NCBI GenBank assembly: GCA_007131625.1
Contig: SLQC01000260.1
Span: forward strand, 1-7,776
Origin: Balneolales bacterium
GTDB taxonomy: Bacteria > Bacteroidota > Rhodothermia > Balneolales > Natronogracilivirgulaceae
Reading direction: 5' to 3'
DNA: 7,776 nt
The stretch's first letter is position 1; each line of letters starts with the position of its first letter. A model generated the notes under the pieces. That model had not been told where the DNA came from and did not search any database. It saw nothing but the letters and a program-made list of their open reading frames with translations. Positions 1 to 5,307 of this stretch are shown one piece after another. Both the position numbers and the translations under genes were made by a program.

Positions 1-315
1 ATGGAGAAAGCCCGCATAGAAACAATACTGGATTATCATATCGGACGTGAGCGCGACCAAAAACCGGTCTCTGAACAGGTTCGCATTCTTATGATGAAAA
101 AACGGAGATTTCTGTTTATTACCCTGATTAATGTGCTGGCAATCGTTTTCTTCGGTTACTGGTTTGTCAGTGATATGACACAGCTTGCCGATTGGATAAT
201 CTGGGTTTTGGCTGCTGTTTTTGTCCTGAATCTCTTGTCGGTATTCTATCAGAAAAAGCAGATCGAAATGGCAATTAACTATTTACAGTCGGGCGCAGGA
301 TCAGTAAACAGATGA
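1..315 (+). CDS. Small two-helix membrane protein, function unknown
   Basis: I do not recognise this family. The 104-residue product has a charged N-terminus of about 36 residues ending in a KKRR cluster (33-36). Two hydrophobic segments follow, at about 37-57 and 63-83, separated by a short polar turn (SDMTQ). A second basic patch (QKKQ, 84-87) leads into a short polar tail. By the positive-inside rule this predicts a helical hairpin in the inner membrane with both ends in the cytoplasm. There is no signal peptide cleavage site and no catalytic motif. The window begins exactly at this ATG, so the upstream context and the true start cannot be judged, and an upstream in-frame start is possible. 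It lies 147 bp before pyrG on the same strand, with a candidate promoter between them, so it is probably not part of the pyrG transcript. That it is a real gene is likely from the coherent membrane pattern; its role is unknown. Confidence 0.6.
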   Translation: MEKARIETILDYHIGRERDQKPVSEQVRILMMKKRRFLFITLINVLAIVFFGYWFVSDMTQLADWIIWVLAAVFVLNLLSVFYQKKQIEMAINYLQSGAGSVNR

Positions 316-399
316 TTATGGCGTAACACTCCGCAGCATCTGCCATTTTCAACGAAAAGAAGGTCTCTTTATCCACCCGGGAAAAAGTGGCAAATCCGA

Positions 400-431
400 T
401 TTGATACCACCGGTTATTCCTGCTATTTTTC
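400..431 (+). promoter_or_regulatory. Candidate Bacteroidota-type promoter for pyrG
   Basis: TTTG at 400-403 is followed after 20 bases by TATTTTTC at 424-431. This matches the Bacteroidota housekeeping promoter layout (-33 TTTG, about 19-21 bases, -7 TAnnTTTG) at every fixed position except the last. Transcription would start near 437-440 and leave a leader of about 25 bases before the pyrG ATG at 463. No E. coli-style -35/-10 pair is evident in this gap. Inference from motif and position only; short motifs of this kind arise by chance. Confidence 0.4.
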
Positions 432-462
432 TGCAACCTTTCACTTAGCCAGCACATCACAG

Positions 463-2118
463 ATGGAGCCGAAATATATTTTTGTTACCGGGGGTGTTAC
501 TTCCTCTCTCGGAAAGGGGATTATTTGTTCATCCCTTGGTCTATTGCTCGCTACCCGCGGATTACGGGTAACCATTCAAAAGCTTGACCCTTATATTAAT
601 GTCGACCCGGGAACCATGAATCCCTATGAACACGGGGAGGTCTATGTAACCGAAGATGGTGCCGAAACGGATTTGGATCTCGGACACTATGAACGGTTTC
701 TGGGTATTCCCACATCCCAGGTGAATAACGTAACCACCGGTCGAATATACTATGATGTGATCACCAAAGAACGACAAGGTGCTTATTTGGGGCAGACCGT
801 TCAGGTGATTCCGCACATCACGGATGAAATCAAATCCAAAGTTAAGGCAATCGGGGAATCCGGCAAATACGACATAATCATCGTGGAAATCGGTGGAACC
901 GTGGGGGATATTGAAGGATTGCCATATATCGAGGCGATGCGCCAGCTGCGCTATGACGTCGGCAAACTGAATACACTATCAGTCCATCTGACACTCGTAC
1001 CGTATCTCAAAGCGGCCGGTGAGCTTAAAACAAAACCGACCCAGCACTCGGTCAAAACCATATATGAACTCGGGTTGCAGCCCGATATTCTGGTCTGTCG
1101 TGCTGAATTGCCGCTGGATCAATCGATCAGACGCAAAATCGCCCAGTTCTGTAACGTCGATAACGAAGATGTGATCGCGTCCCTGGATGCCAAATCAATA
1201 TATGAAGTGCCCTTGCTTATGAAAAAAGAGGGACTTGACAAGCGGGTGATCAAAAAACTGCATATTCGTGCCGGAAAACCGGAACTGACCAACTGGATCC
1301 GGTTCGTGCACGCGGTTACATACCCCGACTATCAGATCCGCATAGCACTCGTCGGCAAATATGTAGACCATCAGGACGCCTATCTCTCAATCGTAGAGTC
1401 TTTCAAACAGGCCGGTGCGGTAAACAACTGTGAAGTCGATATCGTTTGGGTCTCGTCAGATCATCTCTGTGAGGACAATGTGGCCGAGCAGCTCGGTGGA
1501 GTCTCAGGAATTCTTGTCGCTCCGGGCTTCGGTGGACGCGGTATCAACGGAAAGCTCTCGGCGGTGACATTTGCCCGGGAAAAGGGCATACCGTTCTTAG
1601 GCATTTGTCTTGGAATGCAGTGTGCCGTAATCGAGTTCGCCCGGAACGTCTGCGGACTTGCTGATGCAAACAGTACGGAATTCGAATCTGAAACCGGGAA
1701 TCCGATCGTGGATCTCATGCTGGAACAGAAAACCATTGAAGACAAGGGTGGAACCATGCGGCTGGGTTCATATAATTGTACCATAACCGCAGGATCTGTT
1801 ACTGAGAAGGCTTATGGTGAGACGAAAATCAGAGAACGCCACCGACATCGTTATGAAATCAATAACCGTTTTCGCGATCAGCTGGAGGAAAACGGTATGC
1901 GAGTGACAGGCGTAAATCCGGAACGCGATTTGGTGGAGATCGTTGAAGTGACCGGGCACCCCTGGTATGTCGGAGTCCAGTTTCATCCCGAACTGAAAAG
2001 TACCGTCCAGAAACCGCATCCGCTTTTTGTGAGTTTTGTGGAAGCAGCATACAAATATGCCTCGGAACGGGATCAGGTTCGTACTCTGATCCCCGCCGAT
2101 CAAAAAACATTGGTGTAA
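463..2118 (+). CDS. pyrG: CTP synthase (glutamine-hydrolysing)
   Basis: Cytosolic enzyme of de novo pyrimidine synthesis: UTP + ATP + glutamine give CTP, with ammonia channelled between domains. The 551-residue product has the usual family length. The N-terminal synthase domain (about 1-270) shows the P-loop GGVTSSLGKG (10-19), KLDPYINVDPGTM (40-52), GAETDLDLGHYERF with Asp72, and EIGGTVGDIEG with Glu142; these two acids match the Mg-binding residues of the E. coli enzyme. The C-terminal class I glutaminase domain (about 292-535) shows GICLGMQ with nucleophile Cys382 and VQFHPE with His508 and Glu510, completing the triad. The oxyanion loop reads APGFGGRG (353-360) rather than the PGGFG of E. 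coli, a variant I associate with Bacteroidota. The ATG at 463 is chosen because the family begins just before the KYIFVTGGV strand. There is no Shine-Dalgarno sequence upstream (leader ends CACATCACAG). It is probably co-transcribed with the Nudix gene 4 bp downstream. Nothing appears broken; identification is secure. Confidence 0.98.
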   Translation: MEPKYIFVTGGVTSSLGKGIICSSLGLLLATRGLRVTIQKLDPYINVDPGTMNPYEHGEVYVTEDGAETDLDLGHYERFLGIPTSQVNNVTTGRIYYDVITKERQGAYLGQTVQVIPHITDEIKSKVKAIGESGKYDIIIVEIGGTVGDIEGLPYIEAMRQLRYDVGKLNTLSVHLTLVPYLKAAGELKTKPTQHSVKTIYELGLQPDILVCRAELPLDQSIRRKIAQFCNVDNEDVIASLDAKSIYEVPLLMKKEGLDKRVIKKLHIRAGKPELTNWIRFVHAVTYPDYQIRIALVGKYVDHQDAYLSIVESFKQAGAVNNCEVDIVWVSSDHLCEDNVAEQLGGVSGILVAPGFGGRGINGKLSAVTFAREKGIPFLGICLGMQCAVIEFARNVCGLADANSTEFESETGNPIVDLMLEQKTIEDKGGTMRLGSYNCTITAGSVTEKAYGETKIRERHRHRYEINNRFRDQLEENGMRVTGVNPERDLVEIVEVTGHPWYVGVQFHPELKSTVQKPHPLFVSFVEAAYKYASERDQVRTLIPADQKTLV

Positions 2119-2122
2119 GAAT

Positions 2123-2578
2123 ATGCCAGCCGGTTATGTACGCGTCCGCGGAAACGGTCTGGTTGTCGATGAAGATTCGCTTTTGATGGTCCGGCTGTTT
2201 TCTCCTGTAGCGGATCAATGGATCTGGATGCCGCCTGGTGGAGGCGTCCAATTCGGGGAGTCGCTGGAATCGGCTGTTTGTCGGGAAATATCCGAAGAAA
2301 CCGGAATCCGGGTGGAAGTCGACAGCCTCTGGTATCTGAACGAGATTCTATCGGAGCATATCCACGCCATCGAGTTCTATTACATGTGCAACAAGCGGGG
2401 CGGTAGACTACGGACGGGATCGGATCCCGAATATTCGGACGAAGGACAAATTATCAGGGATGTCGGTTTTATACCATTTGATCAGTTGGATCGGCAGGAT
2501 GTCTATCCGGAATATCTGAGAAAATATTTTGTGACGGATTACCAAAGCGCCGAACCCCGATTTCCCAAAATTATTTAA
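2123..2578 (+). CDS. Nudix (MutT-like) hydrolase
   Basis: A 151-residue single-domain Nudix protein. These cytosolic enzymes hydrolyse nucleoside diphosphates linked to another moiety, using Mg or Mn held by the Nudix helix. The Nudix box is complete and canonical: Gly40, Glu46, Arg54-Glu55, Glu58-Glu59, Gly61 and Ile62 fit GX5EX7REUXEEXGU exactly, and the preceding WIWMPPGGG (33-41) is the usual strand and loop. The N-terminal strand (RVRGNGLVVDEDSLLMVR) and the C-terminal part (VGFIPFDQL, then a helix with YPEYLRK) are typical of small MutT-like members. Substrate specificity cannot be read from the sequence; nucleoside triphosphate clean-up or an NDP-sugar or dinucleotide are all possible. 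It begins 4 bp after the pyrG stop, so translation is probably coupled within one transcript; no strong ribosome-binding site is visible. The last 8 bp overlap the convergent GNAT gene. Family assignment is sure, substrate unknown. Confidence 0.93.
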   Translation: MPAGYVRVRGNGLVVDEDSLLMVRLFSPVADQWIWMPPGGGVQFGESLESAVCREISEETGIRVEVDSLWYLNEILSEHIHAIEFYYMCNKRGGRLRTGSDPEYSDEGQIIRDVGFIPFDQLDRQDVYPEYLRKYFVTDYQSAEPRFPKII

Positions 2579-3020
2579 TGATTCGGGACAGGCGTATCTG
2601 GTAGTCACCGTATTCCCGGTTCCAGATCATACGTTTGATTTGAAATCCGTTTTTGAATCCGAGTACGACCATCCCGGGATATTTTACTGGAAACGTGTCG
2701 TACTGCAGCTCTTTGAACCCCATAGCCGCAGCTTTCGACATCATGGCAAAAAGCAGGCGGGTCGCAATCCCGCGCCGGCGGAACAGCGGGGAAGTCGCCC
2801 CTTTGGCGGAATAAAAGATGTCGCGATTCAGGCTGTATCCGATTTTAAACCCGGCAAGCTGCCTTTCACAGTGCGCCGTTAGAAAAAGTATCGGTTGGTG
2901 ATCCATACGGTTGATCAGCCGATCCTCCCCAAACACCAGCAGATTCAGTTTTAAAACTTCCTCCAGGTGAGCCAAGCCGTCGTCGTCAATGGTTATATCC
3001 TTGGTGATTTGACTTTGCAT
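2571..3020 (-). CDS. GNAT-family N-acetyltransferase
   Basis: A 149-residue protein with the GNAT fold pattern. GNAT enzymes move an acetyl group from acetyl-CoA to an amine on a small molecule or protein. The main evidence is the acetyl-CoA pyrophosphate-binding motif A, RRRGIATRLL (81-90), fitting R/QxxGxA/G at the start of a helix that continues as FAMMSKAAAMGF. Before it are the paired strands ILFLTAHCERQLAGFKIGY (44-62) and a DIFYSAKGATSPLFR segment, the usual beta4 and entry to motif A. After it, LQYDTF (105-110) and the MVVLGFKNGFQIK segment (117-129) look like the C-terminal motif B region. The substrate is not predictable. The ATG at 3020 gives a normal family length and no Shine-Dalgarno is evident. 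The gene converges on the Nudix gene with an 8-bp overlap and no terminator between them, and is divergent from nadE across a 305-bp gap. Family assignment is good; function is open. Confidence 0.88.
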   Translation of the reverse strand: MQSQITKDITIDDDGLAHLEEVLKLNLLVFGEDRLINRMDHQPILFLTAHCERQLAGFKIGYSLNRDIFYSAKGATSPLFRRRGIATRLLFAMMSKAAAMGFKELQYDTFPVKYPGMVVLGFKNGFQIKRMIWNREYGDYQIRLSRIIK

Positions 3021-3060
3021 GGATTTTGACTAATTGCGATACAGCGGTATCTTGAAAGTT

Positions 3061-3077
3061 TGCGTGTTATGCACGCA
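3061..3077 (-). promoter_or_regulatory. Hairpin or operator-like dyad in GNAT leader
   Basis: TGCGTG (3061-3066) and CACGCA (3072-3077) form a perfect 6-bp inverted repeat around a 5-base centre. It lies 41 bp before the GNAT start and just downstream, on the minus strand, of the A+T-rich candidate promoter. It could be an operator for a dimeric regulator or a leader hairpin. No T-run follows it on either strand, so it is not an intrinsic terminator. The dyad is seen directly; its role is inference. Confidence 0.3.
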
Positions 3078-3091
3078 CGTATATATTAGTT

Positions 3092-3101
3092 TATTATAAT
3101 A
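3092..3101. promoter_or_regulatory. Palindromic -10-like element, possibly bidirectional
   Basis: TATTATAATA is a perfect 10-bp palindrome, so it presents a TATAAT hexamer to both strands (plus 3095-3100, minus 3098-3093). It sits within the most A+T-rich part of the window, between two divergent genes. On the minus strand a transcript would have a leader of roughly 65 bases before the GNAT ATG; on the plus strand it would run through the dyad-rich DNA before nadE. No good TTGACA-like -35 is found 17 bases upstream on either strand, which weakens the call. Confidence 0.3.
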
Positions 3102-3125
3102 TACACACTGTTTTTTTATCTTTCA

Positions 3126-3155
3126 CCCGTTTGATTCTTTTATGAACCAAACGGG
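3126..3155 (+). other. Long perfect hairpin, no T-tract
   Basis: CCCGTTTG (3126-3133) and CAAACGGG (3148-3155) pair perfectly over 8 bp. After one A-C mismatch, TTC (3135-3137) pairs with GAA (3144-3146) around a 6-base loop, giving an 11-bp stem in all. A T-rich stretch lies upstream of the hairpin, not downstream, and read on the minus strand it is followed by A-rich sequence, so it does not look like an intrinsic terminator in either direction. It may be a leader structure of a nadE transcript or the first helix of a small RNA. The pairing is visible; its function is unknown. Confidence 0.4.
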
Positions 3156-3159
3156 CAGC

Positions 3160-3280
3160 TTAAACAAATTTCGAGCAATTGATGTACGCGGTTGCACTAT
3201 GAGACCGATTGCATCCCAAAATATCAATCGCATGAAGCATTCATGGCGAAAATTTCCGCAAGCAGGCGCTTGTTTAAAAT
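3160..3280 (+). ncRNA. Possible structured RNA element upstream of nadE
   Basis: Several inverted repeats nest in one another here. TTAAACAA (3160-3167) pairs with TTGTTTAA (3270-3277). TTTCG (3169-3173) pairs with CGAAA (3247-3251), and may extend by three A-T pairs past a bulged A. Positions 3175-3183 pair with 3223-3231 at 8 of 9 bases. Positions 3181-3192 pair with 3204-3215 in two short helices. CATGAA-GCA-TTCATG (3231-3245) and CAAGC-AGGC-GCTTG (3259-3272) are local hairpins, and some of these pairings exclude each other. The nesting resembles a rod-like RNA or a long leader of nadE. It matches no riboswitch or RNA family I can recognise, and the strand is assumed from the nadE direction. 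Chance pairing in A+T-rich DNA is a serious alternative, so this is a candidate only. Confidence 0.2.
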
Positions 3281-3325
3281 AAATGGATGTTCCATCTGAC
3301 CTAATGAATCAATAAATCTAAACAG

Positions 3326-5179
3326 ATGAAAATCCGGATTCAGCAAATCAATGTCACAGTAGGGGACTTGCAGGGAAATACCGATGCAATACTCGGGGCA
3401 TTGAAGGAGGCGGAAAACAGCGGAGTCGACCTACTGGTATTGCCTGAGCTGGTCGTATGCGGATATCCGCCCATGGATTTGCTTGAACGAAATTCGTTCC
3501 TAAAGGCTGTTTATGAACAGACTGACCGGATTATCGTTGCTACCCGCAACACCGGACTCCTGTTTGGTTCAATTCGTCCAAATCCTGCCTCTTCCGGACG
3601 GCCTATCTTCAACACCGCAATTCTGGCGCATCAGGGTGAGGTGGTCGATGAGATTTGTAAATCACTGCTGCCCACCTACGATGTGTTCGACGAATTCCGG
3701 TATTTCGAACCCAATAAGAACATCCATGTCACCCGATGGGCGGGACGCACCTGGGGGATCACCATTTGCGAGGACATTTGGAACAATCAAAACGAGTACA
3801 ATTATCACATGTACGATGTGGATCCGGCTTTGCTATTAAAAGAGAAGGGAGCCGGGATACTGATAAACATTTCGGCGTCACCGTTTACCGGCAGTAAACC
3901 GGAGAAGCGCGAAAATATGTTGAAGCGACAGGCCAAGCGTTTGGAAATGCCGGTTATCTACTCCAATCAGGTGGGTGCCAACACCGAACTGATATTTGAT
4001 GGCTCCGGGTCCGTTGTGACACCGGACGGTGAAGTCAAAGTCAGGTTGGCAACTCTGGAGGAGGACTATGGTGATTTTGTGTGGAATGAGGACGGATCGA
4101 TTCGGGCTGTTCATTCCCATGAAGACTCCCGAACCCATGAAGACTCCCGGAGGCCAGCTAACGTTACATTCCGGGACGCCATCCGGCCGTCAGACAAAAT
4201 TCAAATCAGTGACGATGCCCGAACGCAGAATACAATTCGAACAAAAGAAAGTGACTTTATACAGGAAAGTGAACACTCCCAGGATGACAGCCAGTCAACG
4301 ACTTCCGTCAAACCATTTCCCGGAAAAGAAGAACGATTGTATTGCGCACTGGTTTTGGGTTTACGCGATTATGTGGAAAAAAGCGGAATGCCGAAGCGGG
4401 TGGTGCTGGGACTCAGCGGGGGAATCGACTCCGCACTTACCGCCGTGATTGCCAAAGAAGCCCTCGGATCACAAAATGTAATGGGGGTCACCATGCCGTC
4501 GTCCTACTCGTCAAAAGAGAGTGTCACCGATTCTGAAAAACTTGCGCATAAATTGGGCATCACGTTGCATAAAATGGCGATAAATGAGATTTATGGCGTA
4601 TTTCTGAAGACTTTGAAACCGTTGTTCGGCGATAGCGATTTCGGAATTGCCGAAGAGAATCTGCAGAGTCGGGCGCGTGGCACCATTCTTATGGCCATTT
4701 CCAACAAATTCGGACACCTGCTGCTCAATACCGGCAATAAATCGGAGCTTGCTGTAGGATATTGTACTCTTTATGGTGATATGGCGGGAGGGGTGTCGGT
4801 TCTGTCGGATCTCTATAAAACCGAAGTCTATGCTGTTTCCCGGTGGCTGAATGAGTCGTTTTACAAAGAGGAAGTAATTCCAGTGAGTTCCATAGAGAAA
4901 CCGCCGAGTGCCGAGCTGAGGCCTGATCAGAAAGATACCGATTCGCTGCCGGAGTATGATATACTCGATGGAATTCTGAAGGCGTATATCGAGGATCAAT
5001 TGCCGGTAGAGCGTATTGCCGATTTGGGCTTTTCCAGAGAACAAGTCCTGAACGTAATCCGGATGGTGGACCGAAACGAATACAAACGGAGGCAGGCGGC
5101 ACCCGGTTTGCGTATTACTTCCAAGGCTTTCGGGTCCGGGCGAAGACTTCCCATTGTCCAGAGATGGTCTGAAAATTAG
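3326..5179 (+). CDS. nadE: Glutamine-dependent NAD+ synthetase
   Basis: Last step of NAD synthesis: deamido-NAD + ATP + glutamine give NAD+, AMP and PPi, in the cytosol. The N-terminal glutaminase domain of the nitrilase family (about 1-255) has the triad Glu41 (LPELVVCGYPPMD), Lys112 (EICKSLLPTYDVFDE) and Cys148 (GITICEDIW). The C-terminal synthetase domain (about 335-617) has the N-type ATP pyrophosphatase loop LGLSGGIDSA (361-370), then LLNTGNKSELAVGYCTLYGDMAGG (466-489) and the conserved tail with NEYKRRQAAPGLRITSKAFG (584-603). All key residues are present. At 617 residues it is longer than the roughly 540-580 I expect of bacterial two-domain NadE. The excess is a hydrophilic D/S/E/R/T/H-rich linker at about 255-335 that includes a small tandem repeat (HEDSRT HEDSRR). 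The ATG at 3326 is chosen because the family begins with this KIRIQQINVTVGD strand; there is no Shine-Dalgarno. It is divergent from the GNAT gene and appears to be transcribed alone or with the downstream transglycosylase. Confidence 0.97.
   Translation: MKIRIQQINVTVGDLQGNTDAILGALKEAENSGVDLLVLPELVVCGYPPMDLLERNSFLKAVYEQTDRIIVATRNTGLLFGSIRPNPASSGRPIFNTAILAHQGEVVDEICKSLLPTYDVFDEFRYFEPNKNIHVTRWAGRTWGITICEDIWNNQNEYNYHMYDVDPALLLKEKGAGILINISASPFTGSKPEKRENMLKRQAKRLEMPVIYSNQVGANTELIFDGSGSVVTPDGEVKVRLATLEEDYGDFVWNEDGSIRAVHSHEDSRTHEDSRRPANVTFRDAIRPSDKIQISDDARTQNTIRTKESDFIQESEHSQDDSQSTTSVKPFPGKEERLYCALVLGLRDYVEKSGMPKRVVLGLSGGIDSALTAVIAKEALGSQNVMGVTMPSSYSSKESVTDSEKLAHKLGITLHKMAINEIYGVFLKTLKPLFGDSDFGIAEENLQSRARGTILMAISNKFGHLLLNTGNKSELAVGYCTLYGDMAGGVSVLSDLYKTEVYAVSRWLNESFYKEEVIPVSSIEKPPSAELRPDQKDTDSLPEYDILDGILKAYIEDQLPVERIADLGFSREQVLNVIRMVDRNEYKRRQAAPGLRITSKAFGSGRRLPIVQRWSEN
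4116..4149 (+). repeat. In-frame 18-bp tandem microduplication in nadE linker
   Basis: The 16-bp sequence CCCATGAAGACTCCCG occurs at 4116-4131 and again, unchanged, at 4134-4149, a period of 18 bp. It encodes HEDSRT followed by HEDSRR (residues 265-276 of NadE). Identity at the DNA level and a period that is a multiple of three point to a recent in-frame duplication in a poorly constrained linker. Confidence 0.85.
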
Positions 5180-5235
5180 ATTTACAACACTTTTATTTCG
5201 TTTTTCACACATTAGCCGTACTTTATAAAACCTAT

Positions 5236-5257
5236 AATCCGCAATTTTCGGCGGATT
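5236..5257 (+). terminator. Hairpin between nadE and transglycosylase gene, weak terminator candidate
   Basis: AATCCGC (5236-5242) and GCGGATT (5251-5257) form a perfect 7-bp stem around an 8-base loop, 57 bp after the nadE stop. No T-run follows; the T-rich stretches lie just after the nadE stop, before the hairpin. It may be a non-canonical terminator, an RNA 3'-end stabiliser or an operator-like dyad in front of the next gene. A TATAAT hexamer (5233-5238) overlaps the left arm, but I see no matching -35. Confidence 0.3.
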
Positions 5258-5307
5258 GTCCCTGATATCTCAACTGTAACTTCCCTGTGGGGATCAAGTA
5301 TTGTATC

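Larger units (their letters stand above)
3021..3325. other. Divergent intergenic region, rich in dyads, no ORF
   Basis: This 305-bp gap separates the divergent GNAT gene and nadE and must hold their promoters. I find no credible reading frame and no tRNA. It divides into three parts: a short leader for the GNAT gene with one hairpin (3061-3077); a very A+T-rich stretch (about 3078-3125) with a palindromic -10-like element and a run of seven T at 3111-3117; and a more balanced stretch (3126-3280) with several nested inverted repeats. TATCTTTC at 3117-3124 fits the Bacteroidota -7 element TAnnTTTG at all fixed positions but the last, but no TTTG lies at the right distance upstream. The final 45 bp before nadE are A-rich without a Shine-Dalgarno. 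The individual elements are listed separately. Confidence 0.6.

Noticed and set aside
374..390. CCAC ... GTGG inverted repeat upstream of pyrG as an attenuator
   Set aside because: The stem is only 4 bp and no T-run or alternative hairpin follows, so there is no support for pyrG attenuation.
1531..1542. APGFG in place of PGGFG in the CTP synthase oxyanion loop as a defect
   Set aside because: The catalytic Cys, His and Glu are all present and this variant appears to be normal for the lineage rather than a loss of function.
1768..2251. Two minus-strand open frames across the pyrG 3' end and the Nudix start
   Set aside because: Both are antisense to well-supported genes and cross the pyrG-Nudix junction without any family signature.
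3126..3155. Hairpin read as an intrinsic terminator
   Set aside because: The T-run precedes it on the plus strand and A-rich sequence follows it on the minus strand, so neither direction gives stem followed by U-tract. No upstream plus-strand gene in this gap would need it.
3021..3325. tRNA, CRISPR or mobile element remnant in the long intergenic gap
   Set aside because: No cloverleaf-like set of arms, no evenly spaced repeats, and no transposase fragment or flanking target duplication could be found.
4511..5212. 233-codon open frame on the minus strand
   Set aside because: It lies over the synthetase domain of nadE, whose motifs are intact on the plus strand; the minus translation has no recognisable domain. 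It is a shadow frame.
5287..5307. GTG at 5287 as start of the transglycosylase
   Set aside because: It adds seven residues ahead of an otherwise standard signal peptide, has no ribosome-binding sequence, and the ATG at 5308 gives a better n-region.
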